Positions 53,501-64,000 of a stretch of DNA of 64,000 nt are shown piece by piece. Location of the stretch: positions 124,001-188,000 of the forward strand of contig NW_013654790.1 in assembly GCF_000499385.1 (NCBI RefSeq), in the 5' to 3' direction. The stretch is from Eimeria necatrix (Eukaryota > Apicomplexa > Conoidasida > Eucoccidiorida > Eimeriidae). A model generated the notes under the pieces. It was not told where the DNA came from. It did no database searches and saw only the letters and a program-made list of their open reading frames with translations. Each line of letters starts with the position of its first letter. Position 1 is the first letter of the stretch. Made by a program: the position numbers and the translations under genes.

Positions 53501-54311
53501 TGGATATTTTCGTTTGTCTTGCACTTCAGCTGCTATAAGCCGTTCATTGTTTTTGCGTGCCTCCCCCGTTTCTACCCCAGTGGCGCTGTTGTCAGTCACT
53601 GAGCTTATCCCTCCTCGATCACTTCAGGCCTTCATTTTTTTCGCATCTTCGCATTCCTTATTGGCCTTTAGTATATTTTGATTTTTCCGTCCCCGGTAGA
53701 CTGACGGATACAACTGCTCGATAGCGCCGCCGAACAGGTTCTTGGAGTTTGTTGAAACAGTGCTTTGGCTACGCTCGCCGACAATTACAAATTATCGTTG
53801 GAGCTGTTACATTTGCTTGCAGTTACTGCTGATTAAAAGTACTTTCGGCGAGTGCCCCTATAGTCGTAGCGGTATCAGGCCAAGAAGGTAACTAGTACTT
53901 TATATATAATTTATTCTTCAGCAAACGTCTGCAGCTTTCGGCATCACACTGTGACCGCTTATTCGTTTCGTGAGTACGCGAACGCGCACATATAAAACAC
54001 GGGCGAAACCACGAAAAGTACGGGGCTGGGTCTTCCCACAGAGGCAAGACGCCCTAAAACGCCAGTCGGCGGGTGTTCCAGAAACCCACAAAAAAGCAAA
54101 TGAAAAGTTGGTGGTTCCAGAGTAAATGTGCTCATAAACAGCTGACAAATAGGAGAGCAATGGGAGTAACCCAGCAGCACACTCTCGGACACAAGCACAC
54201 GGAAACTAGGGAAGCTGGCGAAAACAGATTAACAACCCCGGAAGAAGATGCAGCACGCGTGGAACGGCAGGGGCAGCTTTTCTGCTCTTCTGTCCCTGCA
54301 GCAAACGCGCT
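53501..54311. other. Intergenic region between convergent genes
   Basis: It holds the 3' flanks of the WBP2-like gene (plus) and the RRM/RS gene (minus). AT-rich near 53890-53915. No gene was recognised. Confidence 0.5.
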
Positions 54312-56490
54312 CTAGTGTCTCTCTTCGCTTCTGCTTCTTCCACGTTTCCCTCTTTCTCTCTCCTCAGTTGTCCTGCGGTGGTGACCATTTTCCTTCACGT
54401 CATCGTACTCCCTTGCCCCCTTGCTGCCGCTGCTGCAATTGCTTTCTGGGTGCCTCTCTCTCTTGCTGCTGCTGCTTTCTCTGTGTGTCTCTCTTCTACA
54501 GCTGCTGCTTTCTGCATGCCTTTCTTTTCTGCTGCTGCTCCCTTCTGGGTCTATATCTCTCCTGCTGCTGCTGCCTTCAAATTCCCTATCCCTTCTGCTG
54601 GAGCTGCCGCCACGTTCTAGTTTTCTGGGCCTTTCGTTGCTACTATTGCTCCTTTCTCGGCGTTTGCCTTTCTTCCCACTGTCTCTGTCTCTTCTACTGC
54701 TGCTGCGTTCTGTGCTGCTGCTGGTGCTATCTCTTCTGCTTGAGCTGCTGTCGCGTTCGAGCATTCTGGGTGTTCTGCTGCTGCTATTACTCCTTTCTCG
54801 GCGTTTATCTTTCCTGTCACTGTGCCCTCCCCTTCTACTGCTGCAACGCTCTGTGCTGGTACTGGCACCGCGTGTTCTGCTTCTGCTTCTGCTGCGGCCT
54901 CTCCGCCTCGCCTCCTGCTGCTGTTCTGCATCACTTCCATTTCTCTGATCACGCTCGGATCTGCCATTGCTCTCACTGCGCATATCACGTTTTTTCGACC
55001 GTTTTTTCGCTTCCTTCTTCAATTTCTTTTTCTCCTTTTTCAATTTCTTCTTCAATCGTTTGTCTTCCCGCATCAAATGGTCCACCTCTGCTTCTGCTTG
55101 GGCATTCAACTGCACCAAGAGAGGCCACAGCAGAATGAAACAACGCGGTGGAAAACGCATAGCACAGGGAAGTTCAAACGGTAATGAATGAAAGCGAAAA
55201 GGTAGGGCCAAAGTGACTGAGTCATCACACGAGAAGCACAGATCGAAAACCAGCAAAAGGCATCGAGGTAGTGCGGTATGCAGATCAGGCTGCGAACACA
55301 TCTGACTGTGGAAGCGCCGGTTATACGCGAAATGTATACGTGTGGGAAGCTCACATTTGATATCATCAGCTCAAATTCTTCTGCCCACATTTCGTCCACA
55401 TCTTTGCCGCCCTCTGCTGCGCTAGCGAGGGCCTGCCGCCGGCGCTGCTCCTTCAACCTTTCCTGCTGCTGACGAGCCTTGTGCAACTCTTGCTCTCTCT
55501 TTGTGACAAGATACTTGTCAATGCCGGCTCCTTCAGCTCCAGTTGGCTGATAAGGTGTTTCCTGCAGGATATCAACAAAACCAAGACAACATGAGATTCA
55601 TTGGGCAGAAGGCGAATAGTGGCGACTCATGCACAAGCCTAACATGATTCGCTGGCCAGTGGTTGCCACCACAAGCAAGTGCAGGTGGTGTTGCTGCTGC
55701 TGTTTGAGGGGTCGCTGACTTCTCCATCTTTGCCTGATGTTGGGGGCCGGAAGTTCTTGCAGTGGTCCACCCTAAGGGTCCGCTGCAACAGCTTCATGCC
55801 ATTTGCATTGTCTACTGCGAGAATAGTTGACCGCTGGTCTTCGTAACCCAGGAAACCGAAGCCGCGGGGAACCCCTGAAGTGCCGTCACAAGAATGATCC
55901 AGAAGATGGACGGGGCTTGTGTTTGAGCAATGTGGTGCGAACAGCCTACTAAGTTGTCTGCGTCTGCTGATCTGTATAAGTGACGTTTGCGCTGCATCCA
56001 CTGAGAGTGAATAAAAAGGGGGGAAATGAGTGAAAATGGGTAAAGGGAGACAAGTAGATGGACTGATTCAATACTTACCTGTCTTCTGATCTCTGACTAA
56101 CACCACGTCAATAGGCTCTCCCCATTGTGAAAAGACGATGGCGACGTCACCTTCGGTGAGGCGAGGATCCAGACCACCTGTTGAAAAAGAGTGCATGCAG
56201 CATTTAATCATATCATAGTGCTGGATTCCGAGATCAAATGTTTAGCCTTCCTCAGTGAACGGCAAGTGACTTGCGCTTGAGCCCTCACCCGCCCCTTCAC
56301 TTTCTTTGTTACTCTAAGGATACTTGACGCTCTATACCATCTGTTTATTCGTACTTATGTAAATATAGCATGAGTCTTTGTAATGGTTATGCCAGGAGGC
56401 TTCTTGGCTGATCCCCAGTCTCAGTTCTTCTGCATTCAGACGCTGGATAGCGTTGATGTTGCTGAAAGCTCCGGTAACACTAAGAGCCAT
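54312..56490 (-). CDS. IST3/RBMX2-like spliceosomal RRM protein with RS-type tail
   Basis: Five minus-strand exons fit in phase: 56355-56490, 56079-56177, 55720-55874, 55355-55561 and 54312-55109, giving 464 residues. The N-terminus has [14 protein letters not shown] and [14 protein letters not shown], matching the RBMX2/IST3 opening (INELN...SWH..YKDS). The RRM continues [38 protein letters not shown], then [20 protein letters not shown], a signature of this protein, and [26 protein letters not shown] follows. In other eukaryotes this protein belongs to the RES complex on the activated U2/B spliceosome and helps pre-mRNA splicing and retention; the same role is inferred. The last ~260 residues are Lys-rich and then carry Arg/Ser repeats of the type SSSRRDRE and SRSRSRTR. 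All junctions are GT-AG. Confidence 0.9.
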
Positions 56491-57340
56491 TTTCACAGAA
56501 ATAAGAGCACAGCGGATTCGAGAAGAGTAGGACACAAAAAGCGGACTTCAAAAAAGTTGTGGTCCCCTTCACCTATTTTCTCATCGTCAGCAGGCACGCG
56601 TGTGGCCTAAATAAGCAAGGTGATGTGGCAACAGCAAATTAGAAGAAAAGAGGAATAGCGACTCAATACGAGCAAGTTTGTAAACACAGATGCTACGCCT
56701 TGAAGGGCAGGAGGAATAGAGGAGAGGCCATACTCTCCAAAAATCCACAGCCTAAGCTGGGATTTGTTCCAAAAGCAGCTTTGACATTCTTAAATTCCAG
56801 CTTTTCTCTTTTCTCCCACAAAGCTTCTTCAGGAATGTTGGGGCTGCAAAAGTGCTGGCGAAAGAGGCCCTAGGAAAAGTTGGCTGGGGGGCCCTCGTCT
56901 GAAGCTGCCGAGCAGACTTCGGTGGGCTCCACACGTAAAGTCGAGATTTATCTTATTTACAAATATTTAATTGCAAAAAATAGCGTTTTCAGCAAGGGCT
57001 TAGTGCGAGTTTCTTTCGTCTCCCTCTGTAGCTTACCTTCTGCATCCGGCTGTACAGGAGTCGTCCAGTCGTCGCTTCTTCCCACCACCTCTTAAAAAGC
57101 AAATCCTCCTTTTCTGTATTTTGAACTCCATGCCATCTTCTCAAAAGGCACACACGTCACGCATGCATAGCTTTCACTCCACCTAGCGTCGCTGCGGTTC
57201 CCCTTTGCTCCCACCTCCTCTGCTCAGCCCAGTCTCACTGGGTGATACGTTTCGTCTTACGAACAAGCATTTAGCCATAGTTGCGAACATTCGAAGCAGC
57301 GGCAGGTACAACACCAAGCGCAGCATAAGCGGCAGCAGCA
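56491..57340. promoter_or_regulatory. Divergent intergenic region
   Basis: It separates the starts of the RRM/RS gene (minus) and the next plus-strand gene, so both promoters probably lie here. An untranslated first exon of either gene is possible. No motif was recognised. Confidence 0.35.
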
Positions 57341-60300
57341 ATGACACAGCAGGCGCCTCAGTCTTTTTTTGGCGAGCCAGGGTTCTCCGAGACTGCGGAC
57401 TTGTACGAAGAGGCGATTCAAGGTATTTGCACTTAACTTAGATTTCGCACTAACTCTTCTGATATGATATGCCAGAAATGCCCCCAGTGCTTGCTCGAAC
57501 TTCATCTTCTTGCGTGTATATTGGCAGTTCAGGCTGTGTCTTCGGCATGTTGTTTCGTGTTATGCAGCTACAATATCTCAGTGCCAGTTGCTACAGAACG
57601 CCAAAGTGCTCGCGGCCATAGAAAAGGTAATAAATTTTCTCTGTTTTGCCCGGGTGTCTAAATTCGCCCTATGCTTATGTTTGTATCGAGATGGAGAGAC
57701 GGCTTCGTTTTTTTGTCTCGCTCTTGCTTGGCAGAGATTCTATCCCTTGAAAGCACTTTGCTATGTCGATATTTTAGTTTTCTCTTTATGCATGTGGTAA
57801 CGTTGACCTTGCGTGCACGAGCAGCCTGCGGGGGTCCTTACAATTTGTGTTCCTTGCTTCCATCTTGTGCTACTCCATCACCCTTTAGTTGCTTGCCTTT
57901 CGTCCCTGCGATTTCGCAATAATTCCGCAAAATATTTGTCGTTTGCCTTTTCTGAGCTTCAGCAATGGCGGCAGTCGCTTAGGAGAAAACAGATTGAGCT
58001 CTCACGGGCTGCTGCTGCTCGTCAGGTACAGTCTGCTGCCTTTCCAGCTCCTGTTCCTTCTCCTCGGCCTGTTCTCGACCCTTTATTTGCCTCTTTTTTC
58101 TCATCTAATTTGCTGACTTGCTGTTAATTTTTATAATTTCCCTGGTTGTATGTTGGCGAAGGCCCACTTCCACAGCTGCGTGCTGTGGAGAAGGGGATAT
58201 TTGCCGCTGCGGCCCTTCTCGTATTTTTGCCGTTTTTCTTTTCTGTTTGCTGTTCTGCTGCTTCGGTCCATCTGTCTCTTCTTTGCATTTGTTTGTATGT
58301 TTTCTCTAAACGGTGTGCGCGTCATTTCTAGCTTGCTTCTTTGAGTCTTTCTTTTAACTCTTTGTGTGTAGGCTCCTCCTCTTGTTTGTCTGTTTTTGTA
58401 TGCTGCTGCAGGATGCTGCATCGACAGCAGCAGCAACATCAGAGCCTCAATCGGGAGCATCAGCTTCAAATGCCACTGAGGCACAAAGCAGTACAAGCGT
58501 GCCGAGTGCTCAGTTAGTTCTTAGCTTCAGCGTTGGCAGGATTCTGTGATACATTACTTGTTGGTGCCTTTGCTTAGCTGTGCTTGCGCTTGTGTCACCC
58601 ACTGGTTCTGCGTATTTCTCTGCCTCCTTGTGATCTTGCGTGTATGACCTTGTTTTCCTTAATCATTCTTCTTCTTATGTATTGCCTTCCTCATGTATCC
58701 CTATTTTCCATTCTCTGTTTTTTGATTGTCAGGACCTGCTCCAGGGTAACTCTCCCTCTCGAGATTTTTGTCTGTGTTTGTGCCTCTGCATGCCTGTACA
58801 TGCCTGTACTCATGTACTTCTCTGTGCTTTTGTGTCTTCCGTCTATAATAGTCTGAATTTTTGTCACTTTCTTAGCTGCAATTGCCTGTTCAAGTATGTC
58901 GTTTGTTTGATTCTTTGCGTGTGCACCCACGTATAATCTGAAGTCAGCAAAAGTGAAGATTGACAGTGTAATTGCTAGCCCTGTACGCATTAAGTGTATT
59001 TGCGATTTATTCCACAAGAGAATTTGCAGTCAACTTCTTGCGTCTGTCTTGCAGAAGTGCTGAGGCATCTACGGGGACTGCTGCTCTGCCAACAGAATCA
59101 GGAGAACAAAAGCAGACAGAAGCAGAAGCAGAAGAATCAGGTGTGATTTACAACTTATAGTTGTAAATATGCTCATTTCGTGTATCCGAGTGCAGCTGCT
59201 TCGCCTGTTGTGTACCTGCGTGAGGTTGGCCCTGCTATTCTCTCCGTCCGTCTCGTATCCTTAGGCAGCTCTAGAAAACAAACAGAAGAGAGATGAACCA
59301 TTCAGTGCGAAAATGTGTTTTTCGATTTTGCAGATGATGATTTTGCTGATGCGGATATTGACGAGGCAGACGAAGGAGTCAACGCCTTGGGGCAGAGGCT
59401 CGCTGCAGGAGCGGGAGAAACTAACGGCGCTGCTGCTGGAGTTGGTAGTGCTTCTGCTCACCTGGAGGTGAAAAAAGACGTTCAGGAGAAACAGCAGAAG
59501 CAACAAAGTAATCCTGACAATTCCACTGCGCTGGATGAGAGCGGCAAGTATCACCTCCCTTTGTTCCCTAATCCATCGTCAAGCTATGAGTTTGTTTCTA
59601 TGCAACTGATGGGAACTGTATGCCGCTATTTTTCGGCCTCTTGTGTCTTCAGCTTCCCCGCTATGACCTCTTCATTTTCTGCTCTGGTTGAATTATTGTT
59701 GCTCGGGTGTAGCAAACGGCTGCTGGAGTTTGGATATCTACTTCTGTCATTTCGTCTTTGTTTTTTATGAATTCAGCTGCTTGTGTATGCGATAGAAGAC
59801 ATTCACGATTAATCTCTGCATTTTTTGCCGCTTTTAATATGATTGATTGCTGCAGACGATGACCAAGAGGAAGGGGCCCACCTAACGGTGGACGATGTGT
59901 CCGACTTGGACGATGCGGAACCTCAGACGACAGACGGCATATTTGCGTTTTTTGAAAAGGTAAATTCATCGCACTTTTTTCTGCTTGCATTATTCTGCAT
60001 GTGTGTATTCGTAGGCTGATCCAAATCTCAGGCCCTCTTTTTTCCTGCGCAGACAAAGATTGGCGTACACAGATGCTCACCAATTGCAGCAGCAGCTGCC
60101 GCTGTTTGGTCACTGCTTCTGTGGTACAGGTTGAAAGGGCGGCTGCTGGATCTTCAAGGCGCTGTAGCAAGTGGAAAGTATTGCTTAGACATGGAATTCT
60201 CCGGGTGAGTGAGTATTAGGATGCAGACATCTCGAGTGCCATTACCTCGACGCAGGCTAGCTCAGTGCAGTTTAGACACTTTTTGGGCCAGTCTAGACTG

Positions 60301-60593
60301 TTTAAGGTTTTCAATCCTTTTGAGGTTGCATTAAATCAGACTGTTGCCACTTCTGTTTTTGTTGGTTGCCTACGACGGCTGCGCCAATGCGGAATTTAAT
60401 TGGCTTTAGGTTGGAGGACGCGAGATTCCCTTTGATAGGGCTACAGGCGAGTTCTCGTTCTGAGCTTGAACTTGCACTGGACGTCTGCCGAAAGATATTG
60501 CGCTCAAGAGCCACAGCTCAAGTGAGAATGAGCTACGCTGGTCTACAGACGGGAAGCCAAGCGGTGAAGACCAGCCCAGTCTCGTCGCAGTGA
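57341..60593 (+). CDS. Unrecognised protein with acidic middle and one probable membrane segment
   Basis: Nine exons fit in phase: 57341-57422, 57568-57626, 57963-58025, 58412-58512, 59055-59140, 59334-59543, 59856-59959, 60053-60204 and 60410-60593, giving 346 residues. It begins MTQQAPQSFFGEPGFSETAD, continues with helical charged sequence (IEKQWRQSLRRKQIELSRAA), then an Ala/Ser/Glu linker and acidic blocks (DDDFADADIDEADEG; DDVSDLDDAEPQ). A hydrophobic stretch at ~244-260 (SPIAAAAAAVWSLLLWYRL) could span a membrane. The C-terminus reads LEDARFPLIGLQASS and ELELALDVCRKILRS. I do not recognise the family. The junction after 59543 works only as GC-AG (AGCG|GCAAGT), because the neighbouring GT would give a stop at once. 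The consistency of nine junctions supports a real gene. The single-residue-scale edges of exons 4 and 5 rest on phase alone. Confidence 0.6.
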
Positions 60594-61718
60594 CAAAGGT
60601 CTTGACGGATTGGGTAGCAGAGAAGCGGATGTCGCTTCTAACGTAAAACATTAGGTGGACGTTTGCTTTGTGTGGCGTCCACCAAAAGTTCTACGTTAGA
60701 AGCGACAGCAGAACAGGAACGGCATTTGCCCTTTACCCCTTCCCCGAGGCGAACTTGTGTAGTGGACTGTTCATGAGTGTAGTTGTTGCTCATAGTAGAT
60801 ACGCATCTGCAGGAATAATGGTAGATGCCGGATCTACAAATCAGCGCAGCGCCGTCTGAAGCAGCTGTGCCCTTGGTGGGGAGCTGCAGTTCAGAACTGC
60901 TGCTGCAGCGTACTGCTGCTGCAGCGTCAGGACTGTTTCTCACTGTGGTTGATTCTACAGTGCGCCTATATTTTTTACGGCATCTCGCGGTGGTTACTCT
61001 GCCTGGTTATCCCTTCACTCGTCCCCACAGAACCACTTGCCTATTCTATCCTTCTGTTGATTAAGCACACTGAACGAATGGTCTTTGGCAGATAAGCTGC
61101 ATCTGAATGGCGTGAATAGCTGTAGACGTTCAGCTCGAAACCTCCTTAATCGTGCATAAAATTTATTTCGTATTTGCGTTGTAGAGGAGCTAGAGATGGC
61201 GATAAAAGCAAGCTATGGGGTGTAACGACCCCACAACAGAAAGTAAAGGAACCCTTATTGTAAAGCATAGTCGCATCTGGCCATTGTGTATTTCTCTACC
61301 ACATTTTGTCGGCTTTTGAGACGAATATGAATCCTACCGTATTCGACTTCGAGTGCTCAAATGCAAATGAGTAATACAGAAGTGCTACGTGCACACAAAC
61401 TGTGCGCAGACAAATCCCCAGGTGCATGCACATCTCATACGCGCCTGTGCAACTCCTGAAGAAGCGATAGTACCCTTTCCTGCCTGTTTTGAAGTCGATG
61501 CAACTCCGTAAAGCCCTCTTTCTCCCTGGGGGCACATCTCCACAGTGTCGCAGCCGCAGCGCAGCGTGTTTGTACGCCCCAGGCGGCCCTCAAGTGTACA
61601 GGGGGCTCTTTAGATGCACTGTATCAGAAACCGTTGTATGCTTTGTTCCGTTCAGCCTTCGAAATGCTGCTGCGATGTACGGTTACTGCTGTGGTCTAAA
61701 CTTATTGCTGCTGCGGTG
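60594..61718. other. Intergenic region between convergent genes
   Basis: It contains the hairpin at 60630-60707 just after the stop at 60593. Open frames here are short and unrecognised. Confidence 0.5.
60630..60707. repeat. 32-bp near-perfect inverted repeat
   Basis: Arms 60630-60661 and 60676-60707 pair at 29 of 32 positions (outer part tgtcgcttctaacgta, inner part ggtggacg) around a 14-base loop. It lies 37 bases after the stop codon of the preceding gene, so it probably falls in its 3' untranslated region. Confidence 0.9.
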
Positions 61719-63683
61719 TTATAGCGCAGCAGTCGCAGCGCACACAAGAAGGGCCGCAAGAGATACTGGAGGCAGGGAGGCAGTCTCTGCGTGGTATTTC
61801 CTACATATGACCACCGCTTTTGGGACTTTACTGGACCCTTTGCGCTTGCTGGCCAGCAGCAGCTGCTGCTGCTGCTGAGGTGAGCACGCAGCTCTGGAGT
61901 TCGGGGCGGGGTGATCGGGAGGGCAAAGAGATATAGAGTCCAAGTCAGATGTCAGGGATACCAACGCATGCGCCACCTTTCTTTCAAAGCCATTTAAACG
62001 CCACAGAACCAGCCATTCCCTGCCCTCCTGCTCGTCCGCTTCAGTTTTTGCTGCGGCTGTTCGCGCTGCAGCTGCAGCTGCTTGCCGCTGCAGTCGCTTC
62101 ACGAACGACAGCATCTGCGCCTCTTCATCTGAGAAAGGCTCCTGCGACATGCCCTCAGCTCTGACGCGCTCAGAGTCCTTATTCAGACGCATGCAACGCA
62201 AACTGCTGCTAGCGCTACTGCTGCTACTGTTGCTACTACTTAAATTGTTGCTACTATTGCTGCTGCTGGCGCTGGGCAGCGCCCCACGATCGGCGCTGCT
62301 GCTGCTGCTGCTGTTGCTGCACGATAGTATTGGCTTATGCTTCTGTTGTTCCGGGGCACTTGCTGCTTCAGCAGCATGTTGCTGCAGCAGCTGATGCAGC
62401 AGCTGCTGCAGCCCTCCCTTGACAGAGGAAAGCGACGAATACGCCCCCCGTATTGCCTCTTCAAGAGCAGCACTGAGGCTGAAGAGAGTAGAAACGTCTT
62501 TGGTAATTTGGCGCATAGGTTTGAAGGCAGCGCGAAGTGACTTGATCCGCTGCACAGAGGGCAGCAGCTGCAGCTCTGACCCTTCAAGTTGCTGCAGCAG
62601 CAGCCGCTGCACCTCCAGCTCGCGGGCCAGAGCGGAGGCAGTAGGCGACCCTGCGGCGTCGGCGCTTCCCGTGGGTGCTGCGGCAGCAGTAGCTGCTGCT
62701 GCTGCTGCTGCTGCTGCTTTGCTGGGAAACTCCATGTCTGTGTCGCTCTGCTCGTCCACAGCCACAGTTTGCCGCAGCAACTCGGAGTGTCGAAGTCCAT
62801 CTGACGAGGCCGCCCGCACGGCCGAGCCCCCTGTCCGGCACTGCTGGCGCTGCCATTGCTGCTGCTGCAGTTGCTGCTGCAGTTGCTGCTGCTGCTGCTG
62901 CTGCTTCTTCATGAGCCGGAGGCAGTGGTTTCTCCTTTGAGACAGCGGGTCCGCCAGCTCCGCCCCCCCCCCTTCTGGCGCAGCTGCGGGGCCCAGAAAG
63001 GCCTCCGCCGTGCCTTCTCTCCTCTTTATGTACAGCTCGCGAGCCACCGGATCCTTCTGCAGCAGTTGCCAACAAGAGGGGTGGCAAGGGGCCCCCCAAA
63101 AGTCCGTTGCGTCTGCTGGATCGTCCCCAGAAGTGGAGATGAGGCGGCGAAGAGCAGCAACGAGCAGCTGCTGGTGCAGCCAGCGCCTGTGCTTGTGCCG
63201 CCCCGGCTTTCTGCTGCCGCTGCCCTCAGTTTGCTGCTGCTGCCGCCTGCTGCAGCGGACCCGCAGGCGACACACGTCTTCTCCTGCGCTGCTGCTCCCT
63301 GGGTCTGTGGTGCCGTGAGCCAGCGCGTCTGCTGCTGCTGCATGCGGCTGCCTCTGGCTGTTCGCCGGATGTGCAGCAGCAGTGCTGCTCCGCTGCTGCG
63401 ACTGCCACCACACGCGCCTGTCCGTCGCCTCCGCCAAAATGCGGGGGATTCTCCCCGCTGCTGCTGTTTCAAGAGAGGCCTCTGTGTCCGACAGGCTTCG
63501 CGCAACAGCAGCAACGCGAGCTGCTGCCTGCGCCCGCAATACTTCATTCGCAGGAGTAGGGGGGCTTATAAACAGCTTCTCCATAGCTGCCGTTGGCGCC
63601 TCTAAGCCCCCAGGGCTCCCAGGGCTTCCCTTCTCCCCAGGGCCTCCGGGGGCTGCTGAGCCCTGCTCACCTTGGGGGCGCAT
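61719..63683 (-). CDS. Large hypothetical protein with Ala, Ser and Gln runs
   Basis: A minus-strand frame of 654 residues. The start at 63683 opens into a short collagen-like stretch with Gly at every third position (GGPGEKGSPGSPGG), then MEKLFISPPTPANEVLRAQ, which could be the true start. Less biased parts are AALRRLISTSGDDPADATDF with a following CHPSCWQLLQKDPVARELY, and a helical part IKSLRAAFKPMRQITKDVST followed by LFSLSAALEEAIRGAYS. Between them lie poly-Gln (62859-62910), poly-Ala (62690-62718) and Ser-rich runs written by CTG/CAG repeats. Residues 560-600 read EEAQMLSFVKRLQRQ. The family is not recognised. The last ~60 residues pass over the sequence CCTCAGCAGCAGC and may include an unspliced intron, so the C-terminus is doubtful. 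The 5' end may continue beyond 63683. Confidence 0.5.
   Translation of the reverse strand: MRPQGEQGSAAPGGPGEKGSPGSPGGLEAPTAAMEKLFISPPTPANEVLRAQAAARVAAVARSLSDTEASLETAAAGRIPRILAEATDRRVWWQSQQRSSTAAAHPANSQRQPHAAAADALAHGTTDPGSSSAGEDVCRLRVRCSRRQQQQTEGSGSRKPGRHKHRRWLHQQLLVAALRRLISTSGDDPADATDFWGAPCHPSCWQLLQKDPVARELYIKRREGTAEAFLGPAAAPEGGGAELADPLSQRRNHCLRLMKKQQQQQQQLQQQLQQQQWQRQQCRTGGSAVRAASSDGLRHSELLRQTVAVDEQSDTDMEFPSKAAAAAAAAATAAAAPTGSADAAGSPTASALARELEVQRLLLQQLEGSELQLLPSVQRIKSLRAAFKPMRQITKDVSTLFSLSAALEEAIRGAYSSLSSVKGGLQQLLHQLLQQHAAEAASAPEQQKHKPILSCSNSSSSSSADRGALPSASSSNSSNNLSSSNSSSSSASSSLRCMRLNKDSERVRAEGMSQEPFSDEEAQMLSFVKRLQRQAAAAAARTAAAKTEADEQEGREWLVLWRLNGFERKVAHALVSLTSDLDSISLCPPDHPAPNSRAACSPQQQQQLLLASKRKGSSKVPKAVVICRKYHAETASLPPVSLAALLVCAATAAL
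62690..62718. repeat. CTG-type repeat coding for poly-Ala on the minus strand
   Basis: About nine GCT/CTG units on the plus strand, read as GCA (Ala) in the minus-strand gene. Confidence 0.85.
62859..62910. repeat. CTG repeat coding for poly-Gln on the minus strand
   Basis: Runs of CTG interrupted by TTG, read as CAG and CAA (Gln) in the minus-strand gene. Confidence 0.85.
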
Positions 63684-64000
63684 ATGGGGCAGGTAACAGC
63701 GGCAGTCTGTTGTTTCTAGCAGTGGAGATAGTGGGACAACGCGCAGGCCTCACTTGTGCTGCACAGCATGATCACGCCTTTCAGAGGGAACTCGCAGGCG
63801 TTCTCGGAAGTTAATTGAGGGAGGGGCGTGTGGAGGGAGAGGTGACCAGTGGTTCACCCCGGAACACTTAGTGTGGCATAGCGCAGGTACAGGGCCGGGG
63901 AGAAGGGATCCGGGGAAAGTTTCGGACAGGCCGAGCAGTGTGCTCCAAGTCCAGCAAACAGCAGAAGTGGAGGCTCTCACGATGAGGCGCCTGCCGTGCG
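63684..64000. other. Window end, no recognised gene
   Basis: It may contain 5' sequence of the minus-strand gene ending at 61719. I see no exon that I can support. Confidence 0.4.

Noticed and set aside
52617..53538. Long open frames in three or more other frames over the WBP2-like tail
   Set aside because: They arise from the CAG/CCG repeat, which has no stop codons in most frames. Only the frame starting at 52331 has a non-repetitive, recognisable N-terminal domain.
54248..55138. 296-residue Cys/Leu/Ser-rich frame on the plus strand
   Set aside because: It is antisense to the RS-type tail of the IST3/RBMX2-like gene, whose five exons and family motifs are clear. The Cys/Leu composition is the mirror of Arg/Ser codons.

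Overview
The window looks like nuclear DNA of an Eimeria-type coccidian (Apicomplexa). The genes are rich in introns. Many encode homopolymeric runs of Gln, Ala or Ser written by CAG-type triplet repeats, and several families are typical of coccidia (long-tailed TDY-type MAP kinase, PDP-like PP2C, heptad-repeat organelle protein). There are no operons, ribosome sites or prokaryotic features. I see two compositional halves. From 1 to about 39.4 kb there are almost no triplet repeats. From about 39.4 kb to the end, nearly every gene carries CAG/CTG tracts. This matches the repeat-poor/repeat-rich segmentation described for Eimeria chromosomes.

Left part, + strand: 3' exons of an inositol 5-phosphatase (586-1357), a GDP-fucose/nucleotide-sugar transporter with a large loop insertion (3023-5030), a five-exon protein fusing TPR, MYND, a degenerate SET domain and ankyrin repeats (6425-11531), and an eight-exon GDAP2-type macro + CRAL-TRIO protein (13914-17002). 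Middle part, - strand: an alpha/beta hydrolase of nine exons (18079-22034), two Ser-rich proteins of unknown role (22209-23159; 24638-27238), and a long coiled-coil protein (28360-33259).

Right part: a MAP kinase with an activation-loop insertion and a 590-residue Gln-rich tail (+, 36172-41064), convergent with a PDP-like PP2C phosphatase (-, 42342-45617). The phosphatase is divergent from a heptatricopeptide-repeat-like protein (+, 46313-49174). Then follow a WBP2-like GRAM protein with a Pro/Gln tail (+, 52331-53500), an IST3/RBMX2-like spliceosomal RRM protein with an RS-type tail (-, 54312-56490), an unrecognised single-membrane-segment protein (+, 57341-60593) and a large low-complexity protein (-, 61719-63683).

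Exon models were built by hand. Donor and acceptor sites were accepted only when reading phases matched across the junction and, where possible, when the joined protein continued a known family motif. For the larger models the exon lengths add up to whole codons. Family names come from motif recognition by eye; no database search was run. The genes are unrelated housekeeping and signalling functions (RNA splicing, protein phosphorylation and dephosphorylation, phosphoinositide turnover, sugar-nucleotide transport, organelle RNA), not one pathway. No mobile element, CRISPR array, rRNA or tRNA was recognised. The most interesting items are the SET-ankyrin fusion with missing SET residues, the GDAP2 homologue with a degenerate macro pocket, several probable GC-AG introns, and three strong intergenic hairpins.
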